From Ramlibacter ginsenosidimutans (GTDB lineage Bacteria > Pseudomonadota > Gammaproteobacteria > Burkholderiales > Burkholderiaceae_C): 64,000 nt of DNA. Position numbers and translations under genes: made by a program. The notes under the pieces were generated by a model, which was not told the DNA's origin, did no database searches, and was given only the letters and a program-made list of their open reading frames with translations. The stretch is from NCBI RefSeq assembly GCF_042678185.1, contig NZ_JBHUDQ010000012.1, one strand, 5' to 3'. Each line of letters begins with the position of its first letter. Within the stretch, counting starts at the first letter, position 1. Shown here piece by piece: positions 53,626-62,134 of this stretch.

Positions 53626-56517
53626 TCAGGCGAGGAAGCGCTTCAGGTAATGCCCCGTGTGGCTCTGCGGGTGCGCCGCGACCTCCTCGGGCGTGCCGGC
53701 CACCACCACGGTACCGCCGCCGTCGCCGCCTTCGGGCCCCATGTCGATGACCCAGTCCGCTGTCTTGATTACGTCGAGGTTGTGCTCGATGACGACGATG
53801 GTGTTGCCGGCGTCGCGCAACTGGTGCAGCACCTTCAGCAGCAGGTCGATGTCCGCGAAGTGCAGCCCCGTGGTGGGCTCGTCCAGGATGTAGAGCGTGC
53901 GGCCGGTGTCGCGCTTGGAGAGTTCGAGCGCGAGCTTCACCCGCTGGGCTTCGCCGCCCGACAGCGTGGTCGCCGACTGGCCGAGCTTGATGTACGAGAG
54001 GCCGACCTCGATCAGCGTGTGCAGCTTGCGCGCGATCGCGGGCACCGGCTTCAGGAACTCGTAGGCGTCCTCCACCGTCATGTCGAGGATCTGCGCGATG
54101 TTGCGGCCCTTCCACTGCACTTCCAGGGTCTCGCGGTTGTAGCGCTGGCCGCGGCAGACGTCGCAGGGCACGTACACGTCGGGCAGGAAGTGCATCTCCA
54201 CCTTCACCACCCCGTCGCCCTGGCACGCCTCGCAGCGGCCACCCGCCACGTTGAAGGAGAAGCGGCCCGGGCCGTAGCCGCGTTCCTTGGCCGTCGCCGT
54301 TTCCGCCATCAGGTCGCGGATGGGCGTGAACAGGCCCGTGTAGGTGGCGGGGTTGCTGCGCGGCGTCCGGCCGATGGGCGACTGGTCGACGTTGATCACC
54401 TTGTCGAAGTGCTCGATGCCCTCGATCGACTCGTGCGGCGCGGGCTCCTCGTGCGCGCGATAGAGCTCGCGCGCCACCGCCGCATAGAGCGTGTCGTTCA
54501 CGAGGGTGGACTTGCCGGATCCGGATACGCCGGTGACGCAGGTGAGCAGGCCCACGGGGATGTCCACGCTGACGTTCTTGAGGTTGTTGCCCGAGGCGCC
54601 GACGATCCGGATCACCTGCGGGTCGACCTGCTCGCCCAGCCGGTTGCGCTTGCCCGGCACCGGGATCTTCAGCGCGCCCGACAGGTACTGGCCGGTCAGG
54701 GAGCGCGGATCGGCCAGCACTTCGGCCGGCGTGCCCTGCGCCACCACCTCGCCGCCGTGGATGCCGGCGCCCGGGCCCATGTCCACCACGTAGTCGGCGG
54801 CGCGGATCATGTCCTCGTCGTGTTCCACCACCAGCACGCTGTTGCCCAGGTCGCGCAGGTGCTGCAAGGTGCCGATCAGGCGGTCGTTGTCGCGCTGGTG
54901 CAGTCCGATGCTCGGCTCGTCCAGCACGTACATCACGCCGGTAAGCCCGGAGCCGATCTGCGACGCGAGCCGGATGCGCTGCGCCTCGCCGCCGGAGAGC
55001 GTCTCGGCGCTGCGGTCGAGGCTCAGGTAGGTCAGGCCCACGTCGTTCAGGAAGCGCAGGCGGTTGCCGATCTCGCGCACCACCTTGTCCGCGATCTCCG
55101 CCTTGGCGCCGTGCAGTTCGAGGTCCTCGAACCACTGCTGGCACTCGCGCAGCGTCATGTGCCCGATCTCGAAGATCGCGCGGTAGTGGGGCGCTTCGCC
55201 CAGGCGCACGTGGCGCGCCTCGCTGCGCAGGCGCGTGCCGTCGCATTCGGGGCAGGGCTGCAGGCTGCGGTAACGGGCGAGCTCCTCGCGCACCGCCGCC
55301 GAATCGGTCTCGCGGTAGCGTCGCTCCATGCTGGGGATGATGCCTTCCCAGGGATGCTTCTTGCTCACGCGCCGGCCGGCCGACGGCCCCGACTCCAGCG
55401 CGTAGTTGAAGCGGATCTCCTCCTCGCCGGAGCCGTACAGCACCGCCTTGCGGATGTGCGGCGCCAGCTCCTGGAAGGGCGCGTCCACGCTGAACTTGTA
55501 GTGCCGCGCCAGGCTCTCGACCAGCGAGAAGTAGTAGGGGTTGCGCCGGTCCCAGCCCTTGATCGCGCCGCCCGCGATGGAGAGCTCGGGAAAGGCGACC
55601 ACGCGCTGCGGGTCGAAGAACTCCATCGTCCCGATGCCGTCGCAGCGCGGGCACGCGCCCACCGGCGAGTTGAACGAGAACAGCCGCGGCTCCAGTTCGG
55701 CGATGGAGTAGTGGCAGATGGGGCAGGCGAACTTGGCGTTGAACACGTGCTCGCGGCCGCTCTCCATCTCCACCGCAACCGCGCGCCCGTCGGCCAGGCG
55801 CAGCGCGGCCTCGAAACTTTCGGCCAGCCGCTGCTGCACGTCGGGGCGCACCTTCAGCCGATCGACCACCACGTCGATGTCGTGCTTCTCGGCCTTCTTC
55901 AGCTTGGGCAGGTTCTCGTATTCGTACAGCTCGCCGGCAACGCGGAAGCGCACGTAGCCCTGGCCCTGCATCTCCGCGAACAGCTCGGTGAACTCGCCCT
56001 TGCGCTCGCGTGCCACCGGCGCCAGCACCATCAGCCGCGTGTCCTCGGGCAGCGCGAGTACGGCGTCCACCATCTGCGAGACGGTCTGGGCCTGCAGCGG
56101 GATGTCGTGGATGGGGCAGTAGGGCGTGCCGGCGCGCGCGAACAGCAGGCGCAGGTAGTCGTGGATCTCGGTCACCGTGCCGACGGTGGAGCGCGGATTG
56201 TGGCTGGTGGCCTTCTGCTCGATGGCGATCGCGGGCGAGAGGCCCTCGATCACGTCCACGTCGGGCTTGTCCATCAGCTGCAGGAACTGGCGCGCGTATG
56301 CCGACAGGCTCTCGACGTAGCGCCGCTGGCCTTCCGCATACAGCGTGTCGAAGGCGAGCGAGGACTTGCCCGAGCCGGACAGGCCCGTGATCACCACCAG
56401 CCGGTAGCGCGGCAGGTCGAGATCGATGTTCTTGAGGTTGTGCGTCCGCGCCCCGCGGATGCTGATCCGCTGGCCCAGGGCCTCGTGCAGGTACTTGCCG
56501 TCGGTGCTGTCGTTCAA
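53626..56517 (-). CDS. uvrA: Excinuclease ABC subunit A
   Basis: 963-residue UvrA, the damage-recognising ATPase of nucleotide excision repair. It has two ABC modules (Walker A GLSGSGKSS near residue 45, and GVSGSGKSTL in the second half), signature sequences LSGGEAQR twice, and zinc-finger cysteines (CPICHYS ... ACPRCDG; CEACQGDG ... CDVCRG). The start is uncertain: TTG at 56517 gives about 20 residues before the conserved RISIRGARTHNLKNI; a GTG 17 codons upstream is also in frame. No LexA box is seen upstream. Confidence 0.96.
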   Translation of the reverse strand: MNDSTDGKYLHEALGQRISIRGARTHNLKNIDLDLPRYRLVVITGLSGSGKSSLAFDTLYAEGQRRYVESLSAYARQFLQLMDKPDVDVIEGLSPAIAIEQKATSHNPRSTVGTVTEIHDYLRLLFARAGTPYCPIHDIPLQAQTVSQMVDAVLALPEDTRLMVLAPVARERKGEFTELFAEMQGQGYVRFRVAGELYEYENLPKLKKAEKHDIDVVVDRLKVRPDVQQRLAESFEAALRLADGRAVAVEMESGREHVFNAKFACPICHYSIAELEPRLFSFNSPVGACPRCDGIGTMEFFDPQRVVAFPELSIAGGAIKGWDRRNPYYFSLVESLARHYKFSVDAPFQELAPHIRKAVLYGSGEEEIRFNYALESGPSAGRRVSKKHPWEGIIPSMERRYRETDSAAVREELARYRSLQPCPECDGTRLRSEARHVRLGEAPHYRAIFEIGHMTLRECQQWFEDLELHGAKAEIADKVVREIGNRLRFLNDVGLTYLSLDRSAETLSGGEAQRIRLASQIGSGLTGVMYVLDEPSIGLHQRDNDRLIGTLQHLRDLGNSVLVVEHDEDMIRAADYVVDMGPGAGIHGGEVVAQGTPAEVLADPRSLTGQYLSGALKIPVPGKRNRLGEQVDPQVIRIVGASGNNLKNVSVDIPVGLLTCVTGVSGSGKSTLVNDTLYAAVARELYRAHEEPAPHESIEGIEHFDKVINVDQSPIGRTPRSNPATYTGLFTPIRDLMAETATAKERGYGPGRFSFNVAGGRCEACQGDGVVKVEMHFLPDVYVPCDVCRGQRYNRETLEVQWKGRNIAQILDMTVEDAYEFLKPVPAIARKLHTLIEVGLSYIKLGQSATTLSGGEAQRVKLALELSKRDTGRTLYILDEPTTGLHFADIDLLLKVLHQLRDAGNTIVVIEHNLDVIKTADWVIDMGPEGGDGGGTVVVAGTPEEVAAHPQSHTGHYLKRFLA

Positions 56518-56766
56518 GGTGGGCGCGTGTCCAGGGGAACTCTCGATGATACGGGGAAGGCCGGCCACGTGCAGCGTGCCCGCACAGCTACGCGCGCCGG
56601 GCCGCTGGGATGCGGTCCAGATCGGCTTCGTGGACGATCCGCGCGCGGCAGTGCGATCACCGGTTCCGGGCAGCGGGTCCCGGCATGCCTGAAAATGCGG
56701 GGTTTTGCGCCCGGTGGCGCGGACGACCCGTACGTGACTGCCCCCTCCAAATCCTCCGCCGCCCGC

Positions 56767-57975
56767 ATGACCCCGCTCGAGCGGCGCGCCAGCGTGTCGC
56801 TGGCGATGATCTACGCGGCCCGCATGCTGGGCTTCTTCCTGGTACTGCCCGTGTTCGCGCTGGAGGCGGCGCACTATCCCGGCGGGACCGACCCGACCCT
56901 GGTCGGGCTCGGCATGGGCATCTACGGCCTCACGCAAGGCCTGCTGCAGATCGCCTACGGCATTGCCTCCGACCACTGGGGCCGCAAGCCGGTCATCGTC
57001 GGCGGGCTGCTGGTGTTCGCCGCCGGCAGCTTCCTGGCCGCCTGGGCGCCAAGCCTGTCCTGGCTGATCGCCGGCCGCGCCGTGCAGGGGGCGGGCGCCG
57101 TTTCCGCCGCCGTCACCGCCTTGCTGGCCGACCTCACCCGCGACACGGTGCGCACCAAGTCGATGGCGCTGGTGGGCGCCAGCATCGGCCTGACCTTCGC
57201 CATCTCGCTGGTCGCCGCGCCCCTGCTCGATGCGCGCATCGGACTGCACGGGCTGTTCGTCGTGACCGGGCTGCTGGCGCTGCTGTGCATCGCGATGGTG
57301 CTGTGGTGGACGCCGAAGGCCCCCGAGCACCCGGCGCACGTCGCGCGCGGGCGGCTCTCGGATGTCCTGAAGGACGGGCCGCTGCTGCGGCTGGACATCG
57401 GCGTCTTCGCGCTGCACGCGACGCAGACCGCGATATGGTTCGCGATCCCCGCCCTGCTGGTGGACGCCGGCCTGGCCAAGGCGCACCACTGGTGGATCTA
57501 CCTGCCGGCGGTGCTGGCGTCCTTCGTCGTCATGGGCGGTGCGCTGTTCCCGCTGGAGCGGCGCGGCTACCTGCGCGCGGTGTTCCTGTCGGCCGTCGGC
57601 CTGCTGCTGCTGGTGCAGCTCGGGTTTGCCGAAGCGGCGCTGCGTCCGGGCCTGCCGCTGCTGGCGGTGCTGCTGTTCCTCTTTTTCTGCGGCTTCAACA
57701 CGCTGGAAGCCACGCAACCCAGCCTGGCCTCCCGGCTGGCACCGGTGCATGCGCGCGGTGCTGCGCTCGGTGTGTACAACACACTGCAATCGCTGGGATC
57801 ATTCACCGGCGGGGCGGTCGGCGGCTGGCTGGCCAAGAGCGTTGGATTGTCGGGGCTGTTCGGAGCCTGCGCCGGGCTGATGCTGGTCTGGCTGGTGGCT
57901 GCCTGGCCCATGCGCGCGCCGCAGGCACGGCATTCGGCCGAGGAGGTTCTCGCCGACGAAGCCGAGGCGACATAA
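56767..57975 (+). CDS. MFS transporter (YajR/DHA1-like)
   Basis: 402-residue 12-helix MFS protein. Motif A is SDHWGRKPVIVGGLLVF, and the start of helix 1 is RRASVSLAMIYAARMLGFFLVLPVFAL, which resembles YajR-like DHA1 transporters, though without the YajR cytoplasmic ferredoxin-like domain. ATG at 56767 is used; a GTG 11 codons upstream (56734) is a possible start. It is divergent from uvrA and 27 nt before ssb. Substrate unknown. Confidence 0.88.
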   Translation: MTPLERRASVSLAMIYAARMLGFFLVLPVFALEAAHYPGGTDPTLVGLGMGIYGLTQGLLQIAYGIASDHWGRKPVIVGGLLVFAAGSFLAAWAPSLSWLIAGRAVQGAGAVSAAVTALLADLTRDTVRTKSMALVGASIGLTFAISLVAAPLLDARIGLHGLFVVTGLLALLCIAMVLWWTPKAPEHPAHVARGRLSDVLKDGPLLRLDIGVFALHATQTAIWFAIPALLVDAGLAKAHHWWIYLPAVLASFVVMGGALFPLERRGYLRAVFLSAVGLLLLVQLGFAEAALRPGLPLLAVLLFLFFCGFNTLEATQPSLASRLAPVHARGAALGVYNTLQSLGSFTGGAVGGWLAKSVGLSGLFGACAGLMLVWLVAAWPMRAPQARHSAEEVLADEAEAT

Positions 57976-58002
57976 TCGACCCAAACCCAGAGGAACAGCA
58001 CC

Positions 58003-58509
58003 ATGGCATCCGTCAACAAGGTCATCATCGTCGGCAACCTCGGCAAGGACCCGGAAGTGCGCACCTTCCCCAGTGGCGGGCGCGTGTGCAACGTCACCAT
58101 CGCCACCACCGACCGCTGGAAGGACAAGCAGTCCGGCGAGATGAAGGAAGCCACCGAGTGGCACCGTGTCGTCTTCAACGACCGTCTGGCCGAAATCGCC
58201 GGCGAGTACCTGCGCAAGGGCTCGCAGGTGTACATCGAAGGCAGCATCCGCACGCGCAAGTACACGGACAAGGACGGCGTCGAGAAGTACGCCACCGAGA
58301 TCCGCGCCGACACCATGCAGATGCTCGGCAAGCGCGAAGGCATGGGCTCGCCCGGTGGTGACGACGGCGGCTACGACAGTGCGCCGCGGCGCGCCGCCGC
58401 ACCCAGCCGGGCGCCCGCTCCGGCGGCCGCGCAGCGCTCGGGTGGCGGTGGCGGTGCTGCGAAGCCGGCGTCGGGCTTCGACGACATGGACGACGACATC
58501 CCGTTCTGA
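58003..58509 (+). CDS. ssb: Single-stranded DNA-binding protein
   Basis: 168-residue SSB with an N-terminal OB fold (MASVNKVIIVGNLGKDPEVR ... WHRVVFNDRLAEIAGEYLRKGSQVYIEGSIRTRKY), a Gly/Ala/Pro-rich linker, and the acidic C-terminal tail ending DDMDDDIPF that binds RecQ, RecO, Pol III and other partners. AGAGGAAC precedes the ATG. uvrA-MFS-ssb neighbourhoods are common in proteobacteria. Confidence 0.97.
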   Translation: MASVNKVIIVGNLGKDPEVRTFPSGGRVCNVTIATTDRWKDKQSGEMKEATEWHRVVFNDRLAEIAGEYLRKGSQVYIEGSIRTRKYTDKDGVEKYATEIRADTMQMLGKREGMGSPGGDDGGYDSAPRRAAAPSRAPAPAAAQRSGGGGGAAKPASGFDDMDDDIPF

Positions 58510-58627
58510 GGCGGAAGTTCTTGCTGCCAAGGTGCCGGGTGCATCACGCCCCCAGCGGCGTGCGACTGCTGAAGAAGCCGGCGCAGCACGAAGGACGACG
58601 GCAAGGCGTGCTGCTGAAGGAACGGGG

Positions 58628-59128
58628 ATGGCCGCGAAGCCGCTGAACGTCCTGTTCCTCTGCACGCACAACTCCGCGCGCAGCATCCTGGCGGAGGCGC
58701 TGCTCAATCACCTCGGCGCGGGGCGCTTCCGGGCGTTCTCCGCAGGCAGCAGCCCGCGCGAGAGCCAGCAGCCGAATCCGCTCGCGCTGCAGGTGCTGCG
58801 GGAGGCCGGCGTGCCGGCCGACGGCCTGCGCAGCAAGAGCTGGGACGTCTTCGCAGGTCTGGATGCGCCGCAGATGGACCTCGTCATCACCGTCTGCGAC
58901 AACGCTGCCGGGGAGGTCTGCCCGTATTGGCCCGGGCACCCTGCCACGGCGCACTGGGCTTACCCGGACCCTTCCGAAGTGCAGGGCACGACCGAGGAGA
59001 AGCTGGCAGCGTTCCGGCGCACGCTCCAGGCGATGCGCCAGCGACTCGATCTCTTCCTGATGTTGCCGCAGGAGGCGCTGACGCCGCTCTCCATCGAGAA
59101 GACTGCCCGCGAGCTCGCTGCGCGATGA
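58628..59128 (+). CDS. arsC: Arsenate reductase ArsC (low-molecular-weight phosphatase type)
   Basis: 166-residue LMW-phosphatase-fold reductase. The P-loop CX5R is C12-THNSA-R18 (FLCTHNSARS), and the distal cysteine pair is TVCDNAAGEVCPYWPG, matching thioredoxin-coupled ArsC. It reduces arsenate to arsenite. Its stop overlaps the start of the aquaporin gene (ATGA). It is the only ars enzyme here: no arsR or arsB/acr3 is visible. Confidence 0.88.
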   Translation: MAAKPLNVLFLCTHNSARSILAEALLNHLGAGRFRAFSAGSSPRESQQPNPLALQVLREAGVPADGLRSKSWDVFAGLDAPQMDLVITVCDNAAGEVCPYWPGHPATAHWAYPDPSEVQGTTEEKLAAFRRTLQAMRQRLDLFLMLPQEALTPLSIEKTARELAAR

Positions 59129-59790
59129 AGCATCGGCTGCGCGCCGCCGTGCTCGCGGAGTTCGTGGGGACCGCCATGCTGCTCTGCGCCGTGATCGGCT
59201 CCGGCATCATGGCGGAGCGCCTGAGCGGCGGAAATTCGGGCCTTGCGCTGCTTGCCAACACCTTGGCGACGGTGTTCGCGCTGCTGGTGCTGATCGAGAC
59301 GCTGTGGAGCGTCAGCGGCGCGCATTTCAATCCGGCTGTCACACTGGTGCTGGCCGCCCGCGGGCTCTTCCGGCCCGAGGGCGGGCGGCGCGGCATCCTG
59401 CTGTACATCGTCGCGCAGGTGCTGGGAGGTGTCGCCGGGGCGTGGCTGGCGAATGCCATGTTCGACCTGAGCGTGATCGAGTTCAGCAGCAAGGTGCGTT
59501 CCGGCTGGGGCCCCTGGCTGGGGGAAGTGGTCGCTACGGCGGGCTTGCTGTTCGTGGTCCTGCAGGCGCCGGCCGGCCGCGGGAGCTTCCTGGTCGCGGC
59601 CTACATCGGTGCGGCCTACTGGTTCACCTCCAGCACTTCGTTCGCCAATCCTGCGGCCGTCATCGGACGCATGTTCAGCGACAGCTTCGCGGGCATCGCG
59701 CCCGCCAGTGCGGCAGCGTTCATCGCAGCGGAACTCGTGGGCGCCGGCCTCGGCACCGCCCTGGCCATGCTGCTTCGCTCGCCAGAGTAG
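59125..59790 (+). CDS. MIP/aquaporin family channel (AqpS-like)
   Basis: 221-residue six-helix aquaporin-family channel with two NPA boxes: GAHFNPAVTLVL and FANPAAVIGRMF. The selectivity-filter arginine follows the second NPA (IGR). An overlap with arsC suggests arsenite efflux down its gradient, as shown for AqpS in Sinorhizobium meliloti. This role is inferred by context; glycerol or another small neutral solute is possible. Confidence 0.9.
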   Translation: MKHRLRAAVLAEFVGTAMLLCAVIGSGIMAERLSGGNSGLALLANTLATVFALLVLIETLWSVSGAHFNPAVTLVLAARGLFRPEGGRRGILLYIVAQVLGGVAGAWLANAMFDLSVIEFSSKVRSGWGPWLGEVVATAGLLFVVLQAPAGRGSFLVAAYIGAAYWFTSSTSFANPAAVIGRMFSDSFAGIAPASAAAFIAAELVGAGLGTALAMLLRSPE

Positions 59791-59916
59791 CGGTCGGCTC
59801 GCAGTTCGACTGCCCGTCGTCATCGTGACGAGCGCCTGAGCCGACGCGACCTGCGATGTCGGTCGCCATGCACGCGAGACTGCTAGAACGCAGCCTCCAA
59901 CTTCCGGAGAGTTTCA

Positions 59917-60156
59917 GTGGATGCCATCAACGCTGCAGAGGCCTTCATCGCCAGCAACCCGACAGCGACCGAATCGGCCGTCTTGCGCAAGCTGCTGCAG
60001 GCGTTGCAGGAAGACTCGGCCTTCGACCTGCACAGCCTGTACGAACTGAACCTCGCCAGCTTCGATCTCGCGATCGATGTGATGAACGCGTGGCGCTTGC
60101 AGCGCTACGTGCGCGGCAGGGTCGTCGTCGCTGCCGTGCGTCTCGACCAGCATTGA
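59917..60156 (+). CDS. Small hypothetical protein, 79 aa
   Basis: 79-residue helical protein of unknown function (MDAINAAEAFIASNPTATESAVLRKLLQALQ ... ELNLASFDLAIDVMNAWRLQRY). The GTG start has GGAG 7 nt upstream, which fixes the frame and argues for real translation. No membrane segment or known motif is seen. It stands alone between the aquaporin gene and the gene at 60322. Confidence 0.7.
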   Translation: MDAINAAEAFIASNPTATESAVLRKLLQALQEDSAFDLHSLYELNLASFDLAIDVMNAWRLQRYVRGRVVVAAVRLDQH

Positions 60157-60321
60157 TTGCCGCCGCCCACGAGTTCCTGCTCGTGGCAATCGAGCTGCAC
60201 GAGCCGCAGGCAGAGACAGGTTGACGGGCGCGTCGCGAACACGAGCGCCCGCCGCGTGCTGGCGGCATGTATCGTTCGGAGGAGTGAGTCCGTGGCGGGC
60301 GGAACCCGTTAGATTGCGCCC

Positions 60322-60792
60322 ATGGACATCGACGCAGCGCGCTGGCACTGGCTGCCCGGTCGGCGCATCGCCGGCTACGGCGTGGCGAGCGGCCGCGCGA
60401 AGGACAGCCCGTACCCCGCGGGCACGATCGCGCTGCAAGCGCCTTTCTTCCGCGCGCAAGGCGTGGACCTGTCGCCGTATTTTGCGGGCACCCTGAACGT
60501 GGATCTGGCGCCGCACACGCCGCCTCCGCCCAGCCCCGCCTTCGACGTCCGCCTGCGCTGGTTCGGCGAACTGGAGGAACGCTTCCTGCTCACGCTCATC
60601 GCGCTGCGCCACGCGGGCACTGTGCACGAGGGGCTCTGGTACTACCCGCACCCGGAGACCAAGCCGGCGCATTTCCAGCGTCCCACGGTGGTGGAACTGC
60701 TGCTGCCCTGGATCGCGGGCTTGCCCGCGGATGCGATGGTGGAAGTGGGGCTCCGCGACGCGGTCCCGCCTGCCAGCCGCGCGGATTGCTAG
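60322..60792 (+). CDS. Hypothetical protein with riboflavin-kinase-like (DUF120-like) features
   Basis: 156-residue protein. SPYPAGTIALQAPFFRAQGVDLSPYFAGTLNVDLAP recalls the PGTLNV signature of archaeal CTP-dependent riboflavin kinases (DUF120), but the rest is not clearly aligned, so the link is weak. The C-terminal part ends with a hydrophobic stretch (TVVELLLPWIAGLP). TAGATT ends 6 nt before the ATG. Its stop shares the CTAG tetranucleotide with the stop of the opposite gene. Do not use a functional name without a profile search. Confidence 0.6.
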   Translation: MDIDAARWHWLPGRRIAGYGVASGRAKDSPYPAGTIALQAPFFRAQGVDLSPYFAGTLNVDLAPHTPPPPSPAFDVRLRWFGELEERFLLTLIALRHAGTVHEGLWYYPHPETKPAHFQRPTVVELLLPWIAGLPADAMVEVGLRDAVPPASRADC

Positions 60793-62051
60793 CGCCGCAA
60801 CTGCGGATACACCTGCAGCAGCCGGGTCGCCACGCAGTCCACGTAGTCCTCCGGGATGCTCCACACGCGCGTGCCGACCTTGTTCTTCAGGCAGCGCTGC
60901 TGCGGCGGGATGGGGTAGCGCAGCGACAGCATCACGTCGGTGGAGATCACTTCGTTGGCGTACCAGTAGCCGTGCCCTTTCATGCCGCCCATCTCGTGCG
61001 CGCCGCGCACGTCCGTGACGTCGACGGCCTGGAAGTGCGGGTTCTCGGCCATCACCGCCAGCTCCTCGGGGCTCAGTTCCTCCAGGTCCTTCAGGTCCGG
61101 GTCGCCCAGGCGCGAGGCGCCGGCGATCAGGGATGAGAACCCGAGCGCCCGGTCGGCGCGCGAGAAATACACGATGACCTGCTGCGACAGGTCCAGCGCG
61201 GGCTTGACGTGCTCGCGTGCGAAGGTCTTCAGGTCCACGTCCGACGCGGCGAAGATGACGTTGCCGATGCGGAAGCGCTGCTGCAACGCGGCGGCGTCCA
61301 TGTCGGCATGCTGCTCGCGCAGCTGTGCCAGCGCGGAGGCGAGCAGGGGCGAGCCGCAGCTGTAGGCGAGCAGGTTCACCTGCCGCGCCTGGGTGCGGGA
61401 CAGCAGGGCGACCATGCGCGCGATCTGCGGGATGGACCGGCGGGCCTGCGGACAATCGCTGACGTAGTTCCAGAACTTGGTATCCGTCGGCCACTGGAAG
61501 GTCACCGTGGCGCCCTGGCCCAGGTAGTGCGCGAACGATCCCATCTGCACCGCGACCTCGTCGAAGGTGACGCGGTAGCCGTGCACGTACAGCACCACGG
61601 AGCGGTTCGGCGAGCGTGCGATCTGCGCGTCGATGCTGGCGATGAATTCGCGATCGGCCTCGGTGAGCGCGTCGTCGCGCCCCGCCTGCCCCAGCGACTG
61701 CACCAGTTCGACGGCGCCGGGACGGGGCTCGTCGACGGTGCTCGCGAGGTCCGAGGCGACCAGCTCCGGCCAGGTCCAGCCCGGCTCGCCCAGGCGCACG
61801 GTGGCGATGCCGAGGGTCACGCCGTCGGCCTGATCGTTGCCGAAGTGCTCCGGGCCATCGGTCGCTTGCCGGGTGGTGGCGAAGAAGACCGGCAGCTGCG
61901 TCGTCTTCAGCGCCGGCTGCAGGTGGCGCTCGAAGTCGATGCGCGGGTCCTTGATGACGGCGGGCGAGGGCGTCAGGTGCGGCACGACGGGCGCGCAGCC
62001 GGCCAGCAGAACGGCCGCCAGCGCGGCGAGGAGTCGACGGGGAGGGGACAT
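60789..62051 (-). CDS. Alpha/beta hydrolase lipoprotein (DUF900-like)
   Basis: 420-residue serine-hydrolase-like protein with a lipobox (LLAGC, lipidated Cys about residue 19), so it should be an envelope lipoprotein. The body matches the DUF900 alpha/beta hydrolase pattern: PVFFATTRQATDGPEHFGND, VVLYVHGYRVTFDEVAVQMG, VTFQWPTD, LLAYSCGSPLLASAL (nucleophile Ser in AYSCG). Substrate unknown. It ends exactly against the convergent gene at 60792 and lies 83 nt downstream of mnmA on the same strand. Confidence 0.85.
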   Translation of the reverse strand: MSPPRRLLAALAAVLLAGCAPVVPHLTPSPAVIKDPRIDFERHLQPALKTTQLPVFFATTRQATDGPEHFGNDQADGVTLGIATVRLGEPGWTWPELVASDLASTVDEPRPGAVELVQSLGQAGRDDALTEADREFIASIDAQIARSPNRSVVLYVHGYRVTFDEVAVQMGSFAHYLGQGATVTFQWPTDTKFWNYVSDCPQARRSIPQIARMVALLSRTQARQVNLLAYSCGSPLLASALAQLREQHADMDAAALQQRFRIGNVIFAASDVDLKTFAREHVKPALDLSQQVIVYFSRADRALGFSSLIAGASRLGDPDLKDLEELSPEELAVMAENPHFQAVDVTDVRGAHEMGGMKGHGYWYANEVISTDVMLSLRYPIPPQQRCLKNKVGTRVWSIPEDYVDCVATRLLQVYPQLRR

Positions 62052-62134
62052 GAGGCGCAGTGTCGGCGGCCCGCGCGCCGGTGCTGATTGGACGAAGGTC
62101 CGATGGCAGGCGGGCCGGTCCGCCTGCCGGCAGC

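Noticed and set aside
53650..56766. Upstream extension of the MFS frame across the whole of uvrA
   Set aside because: The MFS family N-terminus begins at 56767 (or 56734); everything upstream is antisense to uvrA.
56518..56766. LexA (SOS) box before uvrA
   Set aside because: No CTGT-N8-ACAG match or close variant could be found in the spacer.
59856..60224. Alternative forward frame overlapping the gene at 59917
   Set aside because: The Arg/Gln/Ala-rich product lacks a ribosome site, whereas the frame at 59917 has GGAG at ideal spacing and a helical protein-like sequence.
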